A stretch of DNA of 58,806 bases from NCBI RefSeq assembly GCF_050434145.1, contig NZ_JBNPVX010000017.1:1-58806 (forward strand), read 5' to 3'. The notes under the pieces are model-generated. The model was not told where the DNA came from, searched no databases, and worked only from the letters and a program-made list of their open reading frames with translations. A program made the translations under genes and the position numbers. Source of the DNA: JAISST01 sp050434145. GTDB taxonomy: Bacteria > Fusobacteriota > Fusobacteriia > Fusobacteriales > Fusobacteriaceae. Below are positions 24,235 to 32,829 of this stretch, piece by piece. The first letter of the stretch is position 1. Every line of letters starts with the position of its first letter.

Positions 24235-24963
24235 TTAAAATATATTTTTGACATAAATAATCAATGGATTTATACAGTTAATTAAAGGTTCTGCAAGCTT
24301 TACTATTATGGGGATAAATAATGCAGGGACCATGTTTAAAAGTTTTAAATCTTTTTTGAAAACTTGATTTATCCCAAGTCCCATGAGTAAAACTCCACCA
24401 ATAGAATTGATTTGTGAGACAACAATTTCACTAAGAGCATCTTTTAGAACTGTAGATAATCCCCACATTAAGCCTTGGTAGATAAATACAGTCGCAGCTG
24501 AAAAAGTTACTCCTATACCATATTTAGTTGCATAAATTATAGAAAAAGTGAAATCTAGAAGTGACTTTACAAATAAAATCTGATGGTTTCCATCCAATCC
24601 ACTTTTCATAGGGCCAATAATAGCCATCGCACCCACATTGAACATAAGGCTGGTAATAACAAACCCTGTAACAATATCATTGTCATTATCTTTTGCAAAT
24701 TTATGCTGTAAATATTCTCCTAATCTTGTTATCTTATCCTGTAGATTGGCACCTTCACCAATCAATGCACCTATTAATATGCATCCTACCATGAAGAGAG
24801 GATTTTCAAATGTTAGTCCATCTTTCAATCCCATGACAATAACTGACATTCCAAGACTAGTAATGATTACATTTTGAATTCTTTCGGGAATTCCTTTTTT
24901 TAAAAGCATACCAATAATGCTACCTGTAATAATAGCAATAACATTGACAATATTTCCAAACAT
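24235..24963 (-). CDS. DUF554 family membrane protein
   Basis: A 242-residue integral membrane protein with about seven hydrophobic segments. It begins MFGNIVNVIAIITGSIIGML and has the family-typical ILIGALIGEG, FVITSLMFNVGAMAIIG and INSIGGVLLMGLGIN stretches. DUF554 proteins (YdfK/YqgA) have no settled function; a transporter role is often guessed. The start is ATG 24963, with GGAG seven bases upstream inside the end of punA; longer in-frame extensions run into punA and lack a ribosome site. It follows punA by two bases, so it could move nucleosides or bases. That is inference from position only. Confidence 0.85.
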   Translation of the reverse strand: MFGNIVNVIAIITGSIIGMLLKKGIPERIQNVIITSLGMSVIVMGLKDGLTFENPLFMVGCILIGALIGEGANLQDKITRLGEYLQHKFAKDNDNDIVTGFVITSLMFNVGAMAIIGPMKSGLDGNHQILFVKSLLDFTFSIIYATKYGIGVTFSAATVFIYQGLMWGLSTVLKDALSEIVVSQINSIGGVLLMGLGINQVFKKDLKLLNMVPALFIPIIVKLAEPLINCINPLIIYVKNIF

Positions 24964-24965
24964 TG

Positions 24966-25784
24966 TTATTCTCCAATTTCTTTTATAATTTCTACTATCC
25001 AATTACAAAAATCTCTTTCAGATTTTGCTGCTGTAGCTACTACATCCTCATGACTGTGAGCTATTTTAGCAAGTCCAGTAGCCATATTTGTAATACATGA
25101 TATCCCTAATATTTTTATTCCAAGATAGTTCCCTATTATTACTTCTGGGACAGTAGACATTCCTACAGCATCTGCACCTAAAGTCCGCATCATTTTGATT
25201 TCTGATACAGTTTCATATGATGGACCTGGAGTACCTAAATATACCCCTTCAGAATATTTTATTCCTAATCTTTCTGCAACACCTTTAGCTTTCTCTATTA
25301 ATAATCTAGAAAAAGGGGTAGACATGTCTGGAAATCTAGGGCCAAATCTTTCATCATTATGGCCAATTAAAGGATTGGTACCAAATAAATTAATATAGTC
25401 ATTTATTATCATGAGCGAACCTTTTGCAAATCTTTCGCTAATTCCACCAGCAGCATTGCTAATGATTATTTGCTTAATCCCCAATATTTTAAATACATAC
25501 ATGGGATAAGTTACTTCTTTCATAGAATATCCCTCATAGTAATGAAATCTACCTTTCATGACAATTATTTTTTTCTTATTAATTTCACCTATGACTAATT
25601 TTCCATCATGACCTTTTACAGTAGTATGTGGAAAATTTGGAATATCCTTATAGTCTATTTCAATTTTATTTTCAATAAAATTAGTTAAATTACCAAGACC
25701 TGACCCCAATATAACAGCAGTAGATATATCAAAAGGTAATTTTGCTTTGATATAATCAACTGATTGCATAACTCTATCATACAT
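24966..25784 (-). CDS. punA: Purine nucleoside phosphorylase (PunA type)
   Basis: Phosphorolysis of purine nucleosides to base and ribose 1-phosphate, for salvage. The 272-residue length is that of the trimeric PNP/MTAP class. Motifs are VILGSGLGNL, HTTVKGHDGKLVIG, MKGRFHYYEGYSM, ISNAAGGIS, YLGTPGPSYET, the Met-containing GADAVGMSTVPEV, and GISCITNMATG, which carries the base-binding Asn. The final PNP-type Asn in the CITNMA region favours 6-oxopurines. RBS GGAGG upstream of ATG 25784. It heads a two-gene unit with the DUF554 membrane protein. Confidence 0.95.
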   Translation of the reverse strand: MYDRVMQSVDYIKAKLPFDISTAVILGSGLGNLTNFIENKIEIDYKDIPNFPHTTVKGHDGKLVIGEINKKKIIVMKGRFHYYEGYSMKEVTYPMYVFKILGIKQIIISNAAGGISERFAKGSLMIINDYINLFGTNPLIGHNDERFGPRFPDMSTPFSRLLIEKAKGVAERLGIKYSEGVYLGTPGPSYETVSEIKMMRTLGADAVGMSTVPEVIIGNYLGIKILGISCITNMATGLAKIAHSHEDVVATAAKSERDFCNWIVEIIKEIGE

Positions 25785-25899
25785 AAAAAATCCTCCAATA
25801 TAAAAATAACATTAATCTTATTTATGAAACTATTTTGATTATTAGACTTAATCTAGTGTTATTTATAAAATTAACATAGCTATATTTTAACATCAAATA

Positions 25900-25943
25900 A
25901 AAAAAAAGCAATAGGCTGTCGAAAAATAAAACAACAGCCTATC
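25900..25943 (-). terminator. Terminator of the small Arg/Pro/Tyr-rich gene
   Basis: ATAGGCTGT and ACAGCCTAT pair across a 14-base loop. Read on the minus strand, the hairpin is followed by a run of about nine T after TTGC. It lies 12 bases past the stop of the minus-strand gene at 25955-26245. Confidence 0.85.
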
Positions 25944-25954
25944 AAAAAATGCTT

Positions 25955-26245
25955 CTATCTTCTATAATGTCTTGGTCTAGGTTTGGGTCTATATTTAGGG
26001 GGTGGATTTCTGTGTGGTCTATTAACATACACGTATTCTCTTACATAAACCACTTGTCCCCTATGATTAGAATGATATTCTTTATATGGTCTTCTATATG
26101 ATCTTCTAGGTGGTGATGGTCGACGATAGTTTCTATTATAGTTTTTGTGCACTGATGGACGATTTTGAACACGTCTGGGAGCTCCATATAAAGAGCTAGT
26201 AAACAACATTACAGCCAATATAGATAATGTAAATAGTTTTTTCAT
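25955..26245 (-). CDS. Small exported Arg/Pro/Tyr/His-rich protein
   Basis: A 96-residue protein of unknown function. The signal peptide is MKKLFTLSILAVMLFTSSLYG, with likely cleavage before APRR. The mature part is highly basic and low-complexity: repeated Arg, Pro, Tyr and His, for example RRPSPPRRSYRRPYKEYHSN, and a PPKYRPKPRPRHYRR end. One short beta-like patch (QVVYVREYVYVN) resembles segments of other Gram-negative RcnB-like or periplasmic basic proteins. The start is ATG 26245, with AGAGGTGA upstream. It is flanked by its own terminator and stands alone. Possible roles are nucleic-acid, polyanion or metal binding in the envelope; I do not assign one. Confidence 0.75.
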   Translation of the reverse strand: MKKLFTLSILAVMLFTSSLYGAPRRVQNRPSVHKNYNRNYRRPSPPRRSYRRPYKEYHSNHRGQVVYVREYVYVNRPHRNPPPKYRPKPRPRHYRR

Positions 26246-26350
26246 AATAATCACCTCTAAAATTTTTTACTTAACAACTTAATCTAAAAATATAATATCA
26301 AATGTTTTTGTCTCTAGTGTGTCTGATAAAAAATTATAAAATTTTGAAGA

Positions 26351-27688
26351 TCAAACTGCATATTTCCTATTCCAATATCTAAAATACAATAACAACATTA
26401 TAAAAGAAAATAAAGTGGATAATGGAGCAGCAAAACCAATTTCCAATAGAGTTATATTTTCTACCTTACTTAAGAAATATGAGAATGGAATTCTTATGGT
26501 AAAAGTAGCAATAAGACTATGTATCATTGGAAATAATGATGAACCACTTCCACTAAGAAAAGAATTCATTGAAAAAACAAAACATACTAAAAGACAATCA
26601 AGACTATATGATCTTAGATACTTAGCTGCTGTATGAATAACTTTACTATCAGTGGAAAAAATTGAGGTTAACTTTTCAGGGATAAATTGTGCACACAGAA
26701 AAAAAGATGCAGTCATTGCAAGTGAAAATACTATCCCAAGCAAAAGAAAATGTTTAGCTCTTTGGATTTTTTTTGCTCCAATGTTTTGAGCAGTAATTAT
26801 AGCAATAGAGGCGGCAATAGAACTAGGGGCAAGCATTGCAAAGATTATTATTTTTTCTACAACACCTACAGATGCAGATGCGATAACTCCCATATTGTTA
26901 ATTATTCCAGTAATAATTAAAAAAGAAATACTAATCAATCCATCTTGAAGAGCAATTGGAAATCCTAATTGAAATATCATTTTTAACTTAGCAGGAAAAA
27001 TCTGAATATATTTTTTATTAAATTTAAATGGTAATCTATTATTCTTCAAATATAAAAGAGCTAAGATAAAACTTACCCCTTGGGAAGAAACAGTAGCAAA
27101 AGCAGCCCCATTTGCTCCCATATGGAAATATTTTACTAGTAAAAAATCAAAAACAATATTTATAATGCAGGCAGCTATTATAAAGTAAAGAGGTCTTTTA
27201 GAATCTCCTGATCCACGTAATATTCCACTTAAACAATTATAGCCAATTATAAAAGGGAACCCCAAAGTGCAAATGAAAAGATAATTGTAAGTGCTAGTTT
27301 TTGCATCTACTGGAGTATTAACCAGCTTGATAATAAAATTAATAGTAAAGAGAAACACAATTGTTATAATTATTCCCAATATTCCAAAAAATAATGAAAA
27401 AGTTCCAACAGTTTTTGCAGCGTTTCTTTCTTTTTTTCCACCAAAATATTGTCCTATAAGTATAGTAGCACCTGTAGTTAGTCCAAGGATAACACTGGTG
27501 ATGGTTTGCATAATTTGACTTCCAATAGCTACTCCTGCTACATTAGCTGAAGTACTATATTGACCTACTACTAGCAAATCAACTGCACCATAAAGAGCCT
27601 GAAGAAAGCTAGAAATTAAAAAAGGAAAAGAGAATTTTAATAATGTTTTGATAGGATTTCCATCAGTTAATAAGTTTGTTTGCTTCAT
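26351..27688 (-). CDS. MATE-family multidrug/metabolite efflux transporter
   Basis: A 445-residue inner-membrane antiporter with about twelve hydrophobic segments in two halves. Family features are LLKFSFPFLISSFLQALYGA near the N-terminus, VDLLVVGQYS, GLTTGATILIGQYFGGK, and the second-half LGFPIALQDGL. MATE proteins export cationic drugs or metabolites in exchange for Na+ or H+; the substrate here is unknown. RBS GGAGG nine bases before ATG 27688. Its leader contains two mutually exclusive hairpins (27714-27759), so expression is probably controlled at the RNA or operator level. Confidence 0.92.
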   Translation of the reverse strand: MKQTNLLTDGNPIKTLLKFSFPFLISSFLQALYGAVDLLVVGQYSTSANVAGVAIGSQIMQTITSVILGLTTGATILIGQYFGGKKERNAAKTVGTFSLFFGILGIIITIVFLFTINFIIKLVNTPVDAKTSTYNYLFICTLGFPFIIGYNCLSGILRGSGDSKRPLYFIIAACIINIVFDFLLVKYFHMGANGAAFATVSSQGVSFILALLYLKNNRLPFKFNKKYIQIFPAKLKMIFQLGFPIALQDGLISISFLIITGIINNMGVIASASVGVVEKIIIFAMLAPSSIAASIAIITAQNIGAKKIQRAKHFLLLGIVFSLAMTASFFLCAQFIPEKLTSIFSTDSKVIHTAAKYLRSYSLDCLLVCFVFSMNSFLSGSGSSLFPMIHSLIATFTIRIPFSYFLSKVENITLLEIGFAAPLSTLFSFIMLLLYFRYWNRKYAV

Positions 27689-27713
27689 TGAAAAGAAACC
27701 TCCATAAATGAAA

Positions 27714-27759
27714 ATGCTGGATAAAACAGTCGGTTTTATCCAACCATCTTATCCAGCAT
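27714..27759 (-). promoter_or_regulatory. Alternating-hairpin leader of the MATE gene
   Basis: On the minus strand ATGCTGGATAA can pair with TTATCCAGCAT (11 bp). The same 3' strand (GTTTTATCCA) can instead pair perfectly with TGGATAAAAC just upstream, around a five-base loop. The two helices exclude each other. A TATAAT at 27770-27775 (minus) with TAGGAC 17 bases further upstream would start transcription about where the first strand begins. This looks like an attenuator-like switch, or alternatively an operator. No known riboswitch class is recognised. Confidence 0.6.
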
Positions 27760-27833
27760 ATAAAATTCAATTATACACCCTCCGATGAACAGGTCCTATG
27801 ATACATTAAATCGCTAAAAAAATCAAGTGAAAT

Positions 27834-29207
27834 TTATTTTTTTGCTAAATCTATGAAGAAAAGAAAAAGGTTTTCTTTTTGTTCGATACCACATTTATAA
27901 TCATTAACTTCAATTATTTTTTTAATAATAGACAATCCAAGACCTTTACCATCAATTACATTGTCTGTAGCATTATCTCCTCTTGAAAAAGGATCCCATA
28001 AAGTGACTAAATCGCATGAAATTTTTCCTTGAATCGTGTTAGCAAAAATTAATTTATTTTCCTCTTTAGATACAGTTATTTTTTCTTCTTCTTTAGAGTA
28101 TTTTAAGGCATTTTGAACGATATTGTCAATTGCGATTTTAAAAAGTTTCGGATCACAATTAATCATAAGTTTTTTTACTTTGACATCCCATTCTATATCC
28201 TTTTCTAGCTCAATAAATTCATATTTTTCTATGCTTTCTTCTATTAAGTCAACTATATTTATTTCTTTGTAATTTAATCTTATTCCAGGAGAAGATAAAC
28301 GAGAAATAGTCAAAAGATTTTCTACAATTTCACTCATTTCATTACTTTTCTTAGCAATTGCTTTATAATAACTTATTTTATCTTTATCACTCTTTGCAGT
28401 ACCATTCAAAAGCCCTTGAGCATGGGTATTTATCACAGTAATAGGGGTTCGTAATTCATGTGAGGCATTAGATGCAAATGCTTTTAGATTTTCAATGGAA
28501 GCTTCCAAGCTTTCTGACATGGTATTAATACTTTTACTTAATTCTCCTATTTCATCTTCTGAATCAATGTTCAACCTATCTGAAAAATCTAATACAGATA
28601 TTTTTTTTGCAACAGTATTTACTTTAGCAATATTTTTTGTAATTCTTTTGGAAAAGAGTCTACCAATGATTGAACTCAAAAAAATAGCAACAATAGTAGT
28701 AATAATGTTGAAAACATTCATTTCGTGCTTATGTGATGTCATTACTGAAAGAGAAGTGTTCAGTATAGCAATTCTATTAGTGCCAATGTATTGAGAGAGA
28801 GAAAGAATCTGGACTCCACTACGGTAAGTATCTGTATAAAATTTCCCTTTTTCTCTTTTTTCAAATGGCTCCATTCTATAATTTCGATTTTTAGGTGCAA
28901 TAAGTCCATTAGGTGTACGAGGATTTCCTTTAGGCCTATCAGACCGCTTTTTAAAGAAATCTTCATTAACTATTATGATATCTATTCCCTCAGAGTCTCT
29001 AACATTTTCTATGAAATCTTCCAATAATTGATCATCTGCAATATGCTTTAAGTCATGTACAATTTTTGTGAGAGCATTTTTCTTTCTTGAAAGATAAAAA
29101 CTATCTATAAATGATAGGTTGAGTATATAATTTACAAAAACTGTAAAAATAACAATTGAAATAGAAAAAATAAAAATTTTACGAAATAAACTATTCTTTA
29201 CTTTCAT
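27834..29207 (-). CDS. Membrane sensor histidine kinase
   Basis: A 457-residue kinase. TM1 is near residues 11-31 (IFIFSISIVIFTVFVNYIL). An extracytoplasmic region of about 130 residues follows, containing a Lys/Arg/Pro-rich stretch (KKRSDRPKGNPRTP). TM2 is near 168-185, then a HAMP domain and the HisKA phosphoacceptor ASHELRTPITV near residue 250. The ATPase domain has the N box (DNIVQNALKYSKEE) and G box (GKGLGLSIIKK). The start is ATG 29207, overlapping the response regulator end by 17 bases; coupling is expected. The signal is unknown. Confidence 0.93.
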   Translation of the reverse strand: MKVKNSLFRKIFIFSISIVIFTVFVNYILNLSFIDSFYLSRKKNALTKIVHDLKHIADDQLLEDFIENVRDSEGIDIIIVNEDFFKKRSDRPKGNPRTPNGLIAPKNRNYRMEPFEKREKGKFYTDTYRSGVQILSLSQYIGTNRIAILNTSLSVMTSHKHEMNVFNIITTIVAIFLSSIIGRLFSKRITKNIAKVNTVAKKISVLDFSDRLNIDSEDEIGELSKSINTMSESLEASIENLKAFASNASHELRTPITVINTHAQGLLNGTAKSDKDKISYYKAIAKKSNEMSEIVENLLTISRLSSPGIRLNYKEINIVDLIEESIEKYEFIELEKDIEWDVKVKKLMINCDPKLFKIAIDNIVQNALKYSKEEEKITVSKEENKLIFANTIQGKISCDLVTLWDPFSRGDNATDNVIDGKGLGLSIIKKIIEVNDYKCGIEQKENLFLFFIDLAKK

Positions 29208-29856
29208 CAAAAATATACCCCATTCCTCGGACTGTTCTCAGTAAGTCATTGTAGCAACCAAGCTTTTTCCTTAATCTCTTTACTAAAGTATCCACAACTC
29301 TATCATTTCCGTCAAAATCAAATCCCCATACTTCATTAAGTAAAGTTTCTCTACTAAAGATAATACCCTTATTTTTTATCATATATTCTAAGAATTGGAT
29401 TTCTCGCCTTGTTAGTTCCAAGTTTTCTCCTTCTACAGATAATTCACCACTTTTGAAATCAAAAATAAAATCTTTAAACCTATAATTGTGATTGTCACCT
29501 ATTTTCAAAGCTTTTTTAACTTTTATAGTGAGTATTTTAAGGCTAAAAGGTTTGGTAATATAATCATCAGCTCCAATACTTAGACCTTTTACTTGATCTA
29601 ACTCTGTATCTCTTGCAGTCATCATTATAATAGGAATATTTGATTCTTCTCTAATTTCTTTACAGACTTCCCAACCATTCTTTTTAGGTAAGTTTATATC
29701 AAGAAGGATTAGGTCAGGTTTATATAAAAAAAATGCATCTAATCCACTTTCACCATCAAAGGCTTTAAAAATTTGAAAATCTTCTTGAGAAAGAGTATCA
29801 GAAATTATTTTTTCGAGATCGCGTTCATCTTCAATAATTAATATACGTTTCTTCAT
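29191..29856 (-). CDS. OmpR-family response regulator
   Basis: A 221-residue regulator. The receiver domain has acidic pocket EDE (residues 9-11), phospho-acceptor Asp53 in LILLDINLPKKNG, Thr in MMTARD, and Lys102 in YITKPF. The C-terminal winged helix (about 125-221) has LTRREIQFLEYM and NDRVVDTLVKRLRKKLG, then RTVRGMGYIF. RBS AGGAGGTGT before ATG 29856. Its leader contains a minus-strand copy of the dispersed repeat, and the likely promoter is near 30144-30172. The regulon is unknown; neighbouring genes are a MATE pump on one side and a TpsB transporter on the other. Confidence 0.95.
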   Translation of the reverse strand: MKKRILIIEDERDLEKIISDTLSQEDFQIFKAFDGESGLDAFFLYKPDLILLDINLPKKNGWEVCKEIREESNIPIIMMTARDTELDQVKGLSIGADDYITKPFSLKILTIKVKKALKIGDNHNYRFKDFIFDFKSGELSVEGENLELTRREIQFLEYMIKNKGIIFSRETLLNEVWGFDFDGNDRVVDTLVKRLRKKLGCYNDLLRTVRGMGYIFDESKE

Positions 29857-29890
29857 AAATAGACACCTCCTACTTTAAAATTCAATTTAA

Positions 29891-30055
29891 GTTGTTACAA
29901 AACTATTTTTTAGCCCTGCAAAATTCACACTTTTATTATTCTTTTAATTCTTCTTTTGCACCAGCCTCGCTATGCTCGGCGCTAAATCCCAAAAGATTTA
30001 TTTATATAACAAGTTTTTGTAAAAATAATAAAGAAAATTTTGTATTTTGCAACTG
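29891..30055 (-). repeat. Dispersed leader repeat, copy D (minus strand, leader of the response regulator)
   Basis: Read on the minus strand: CAGTTGCAAAATACAAAATT, then ATAAATAAATCTTTTGGGAT, a shortened core (GCGCCGAGCATAGCGAGGCT), and the right arm AAATAGTTTTGTAACAAC. The core lacks part of the GGGGCTTGCCCC hairpin. It ends 35 bases before the regulator ATG and points the same way as that gene. It lies in the 408-base gene-free stretch 29857-30264. Confidence 0.88.
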
Positions 30056-30143
30056 AGTATAAAATTAAATTTATTAATTCTAAACTATGATTGTGTCCTC
30101 AAAATGTTTTTATGCAAGATTAATTTTATAAATATTTTAACCT

Positions 30144-30172
30144 AGTATATCATAGTTAGTAAAAAAAATAAA
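30144..30172 (-). promoter_or_regulatory. Putative promoter of the two-component system
   Basis: Minus strand TATACT (-10), with TTTATT at 17-bp spacing as a weak -35. The 15-mer ACTAACTATGATATA covering the -10 is identical to that at the coaE promoter. The resulting leader, about 280 bases long, contains repeat copy D. The plus-strand side also holds an inverted repeat, TAAACTATGAT near 30079 and ATCATAGTTA near 30149. Confidence 0.45.
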
Positions 30173-30264
30173 ATATAACTACTAAAATGGGAATAAGTAA
30201 AATTTCTCTTTCTTAATTTACAGAACCATAGTATAATATGAAATAAAAGATAAAGGAGAGTATA

Positions 30265-32742
30265 ATGAAGCTAAAACTGTCGATTTTTTTAATACTTTTA
30301 TCATTATTTTCTTTCACTACTACCAGTGAAGAAGTAATAGAAATCAGAGCAGGTGGAACTCCTCTTGGCACATACACTACTTCCCCAGAAAATGATAGTA
30401 AGGCATCATATGAAATAATGGTCGAATATCGAAAATCAATTTCTGATAATTTTCAAATAGGAATTGGAACTGGTTATCAAAACCATGGAAAAATAAAATC
30501 ATATACAGATGTGCAAGATGCCAATCTTAAAGTAGTAGTTGGTGAGACAAAACTCTATGATTCTATTCCTTTATATATAACTGCTAGATACGAATTTAAC
30601 AAAAATGGTGACTGGATACCATTTATTAAGGCTAATCTGGGCTACTCCTTCAATATAAATAAAGACAATACTAATTACTATAAGACTATTAATAAAAATA
30701 ATGGACAAGTGATGGATAGTGGCATGTTGAGAAAATTTTCAGCTAAAAATGGTATTTATTATGGAGTAGGTATTGGTATTGGTTACAAAAATATTACTTT
30801 TGATGTTTCTTACAATGTGAATACTGCTAAAATAGAAAGTATTAATTATCTTAATCAAAAAAGTCATGGCAGAGGAGATTTTAGCAATATTATCTTTAGT
30901 ATGGGATTTCAACATAGATTTAATAATAACTTTGTTCCATATTATGTAAAAGATAACAATAAAGATGTCTACATAAAAAAAGAGCCAAAACTCAAATTGG
31001 ATAAGAACAGCACAAAGAATAAGAAAGATAATGCTAAAAACAAGCAAGAATTAAATTCACAAAATAAGAAAGCTAAAGAAAAAAATATTATCCTAAAAGA
31101 TGAATTACCTAAAGAACAGAGGGATTTCTTTGATATAGCGAGTAATCCAACTTCTAGCAATAAAGGAGGCAATTCTAATATTGATAAGTCTCTCTTACCT
31201 AATTTTTATATAAACCAAATTAATGTAGTTGATGAATTGCAACTTATTGATGATAGTATAAAATATACTATTTTAAAAAAATATGAAAATAAAAATCTTA
31301 CATTGGTAGATATTAGAGAATTGGGACAAGAATTAAATGAGCAATACATGAATGCAGGATATGTAACCACTCGTGTGATGATGCCACAACAGGATCTGAC
31401 TACCAATACATTGAATCTTAATGTTGTATATGGAAAAATTGAAGAAATAATCCTTGATGAAGACACTGCAAGAGATAGAAGAAAAGTCTTTTTTGCTTTT
31501 CCTAATGGAATTGGTGAGATTTTGAATATCAAAGATATAGATCAAGGGATTGATAATATTAACAGATTGGAGTCAAATGACGTCAAAATGGATATTGTAG
31601 CAGGAGATGGTTTTGGTTTTTCTAAAATTGTAATAAAATCCAATAAAGAAAAACCATGGAGAATTAAAGTAGGATATGATCATTTAGAAGAAGAGAAAAA
31701 GAAAATTAGAACTACTATTGAGTTAGATAATTTGATTGGAATTAATGATAGCTTTTATGCTTATTACAAAGGAGATGCTGAGAATCTTGGAAAGAGCAAG
31801 AATAATAAAGATGATACTTATTCATTGTCAGCAGGCTACTCCTTTCCTATTAAAACTTGGGAATTATCTTTGGATTATAGCCTTACAAAAGAAAAAACTA
31901 TTAATAGAGGTTCATCATATTCTTATGAGCTAAAAAGCAAAACAATAGATTATAGTTTTAATGCCAGTAAAATGTTGTATCGTGATGATAATTTGAAAGT
32001 AAAATTAGATTTGGGCTTAGCTATTAAAAGTGAAGAGACATATATTGATGGAATTAAATTAAAGAGTCAAGATAGAGATTTTGCTGTAGCTAATATCGGA
32101 ATTAGTGGTATATGGAGAGTATTTAATGGGATGTCTTCATACTCAATAATGTATTATCGTGGTTTGGATGGACTTGGTTCCAAAAAAGATCATGAATTTT
32201 CGATTGGAGTAATGACAGAACCAAATTCTTCATCTAGTGACAAGAAATACCAATTTGATAAGGTATATGGCTCTTTTAGTTGGTATCGACCATTTAATAT
32301 TGGAAAACAAAATTTTACTTTTAGAACTATTTTTGCTGGACAATATACACGAGATAATTTATTCAGTAATGAAAGAATATCCATAGGTGGACATGAAACT
32401 ATCCGAGGATTCTCCAAAAATGTCTCTGGAGATATAGGTTTTTATTCACGGACTGAAATATCTTATATTTTTCCAAAAATATCAAAATCTGAAAAAATTA
32501 ATCAATTTATATATCGCATAAGACCATTTATATCTTATGATTATGGTAAAGTGAGAGACAATTATAAGACTAATGGGAAGAAAAATGGGCCTATTACTAC
32601 TGGATCAGGCTATGGAATAGGTGCAAGATACTACGGAAATAAATTAAACCTTGATGTTGGAGTAGTCAAGGGTGATAAAAATATGGACATCATAAAGAAA
32701 GAAAAATTTCGGGGATATATTTCAGCTACTATCACTTTCTAA
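30265..32742 (+). CDS. TpsB/FhaC-type outer-membrane transporter with an extra N-terminal beta-barrel
   Basis: An 825-residue outer-membrane protein with a signal peptide (about residues 1-20). Residues about 22-219 read as a small eight-stranded barrel of the OmpX/OmpW kind: alternating strands such as SYEIMVEYRKSI, FQIGIGTGYQNHG, GIYYGVGIGIGYKN, ending in an aromatic beta-signal (NIIFSMGFQHRF). A Lys/Asn-rich linker runs from 225 to 285. Then follow POTRA domains (about 313-470) and a ShlB/FhaC barrel with the loop-6 motif GGHETIRGF (about 703-712), FISYDYGK and the final beta-signal YISATITF. TpsB proteins secrete or insert large TpsA exoproteins; none is in the window. RBS AAGGAGAG. Confidence 0.88.
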   Translation: MKLKLSIFLILLSLFSFTTTSEEVIEIRAGGTPLGTYTTSPENDSKASYEIMVEYRKSISDNFQIGIGTGYQNHGKIKSYTDVQDANLKVVVGETKLYDSIPLYITARYEFNKNGDWIPFIKANLGYSFNINKDNTNYYKTINKNNGQVMDSGMLRKFSAKNGIYYGVGIGIGYKNITFDVSYNVNTAKIESINYLNQKSHGRGDFSNIIFSMGFQHRFNNNFVPYYVKDNNKDVYIKKEPKLKLDKNSTKNKKDNAKNKQELNSQNKKAKEKNIILKDELPKEQRDFFDIASNPTSSNKGGNSNIDKSLLPNFYINQINVVDELQLIDDSIKYTILKKYENKNLTLVDIRELGQELNEQYMNAGYVTTRVMMPQQDLTTNTLNLNVVYGKIEEIILDEDTARDRRKVFFAFPNGIGEILNIKDIDQGIDNINRLESNDVKMDIVAGDGFGFSKIVIKSNKEKPWRIKVGYDHLEEEKKKIRTTIELDNLIGINDSFYAYYKGDAENLGKSKNNKDDTYSLSAGYSFPIKTWELSLDYSLTKEKTINRGSSYSYELKSKTIDYSFNASKMLYRDDNLKVKLDLGLAIKSEETYIDGIKLKSQDRDFAVANIGISGIWRVFNGMSSYSIMYYRGLDGLGSKKDHEFSIGVMTEPNSSSSDKKYQFDKVYGSFSWYRPFNIGKQNFTFRTIFAGQYTRDNLFSNERISIGGHETIRGFSKNVSGDIGFYSRTEISYIFPKISKSEKINQFIYRIRPFISYDYGKVRDNYKTNGKKNGPITTGSGYGIGARYYGNKLNLDVGVVKGDKNMDIIKKEKFRGYISATITF

Positions 32743-32767
32743 TTGAGCGAATATATTATTATAAAAT

Positions 32768-32795
32768 AAAACCCCATTAAAGCTGGGGTTTTTAG
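32768..32795. terminator. Bidirectional terminator between the TpsB gene and glnN
   Basis: AAAACCCCA, loop TTAAAGC, TGGGGTTTT. The stem is flanked by A and T runs on both sides, and the two genes converge here. Confidence 0.9.
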
Positions 32796-32829
32796 TTTTA
32801 TTTTAAATGTTTCTTATAAATACTTATGT

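Noticed and set aside
27834..29207. Sensor kinase as the regulator of the neighbouring MATE pump
   Set aside because: Adjacency alone does not support it; the pump has its own leader and putative promoter, and no shared motif was found.
30064..30160. Inverted repeat TAAACTATGAT/ATCATAGTTA as a transposon end pair
   Set aside because: The arms are only about ten bases long with no gene or target duplication between them; one arm is explained by the putative promoter.
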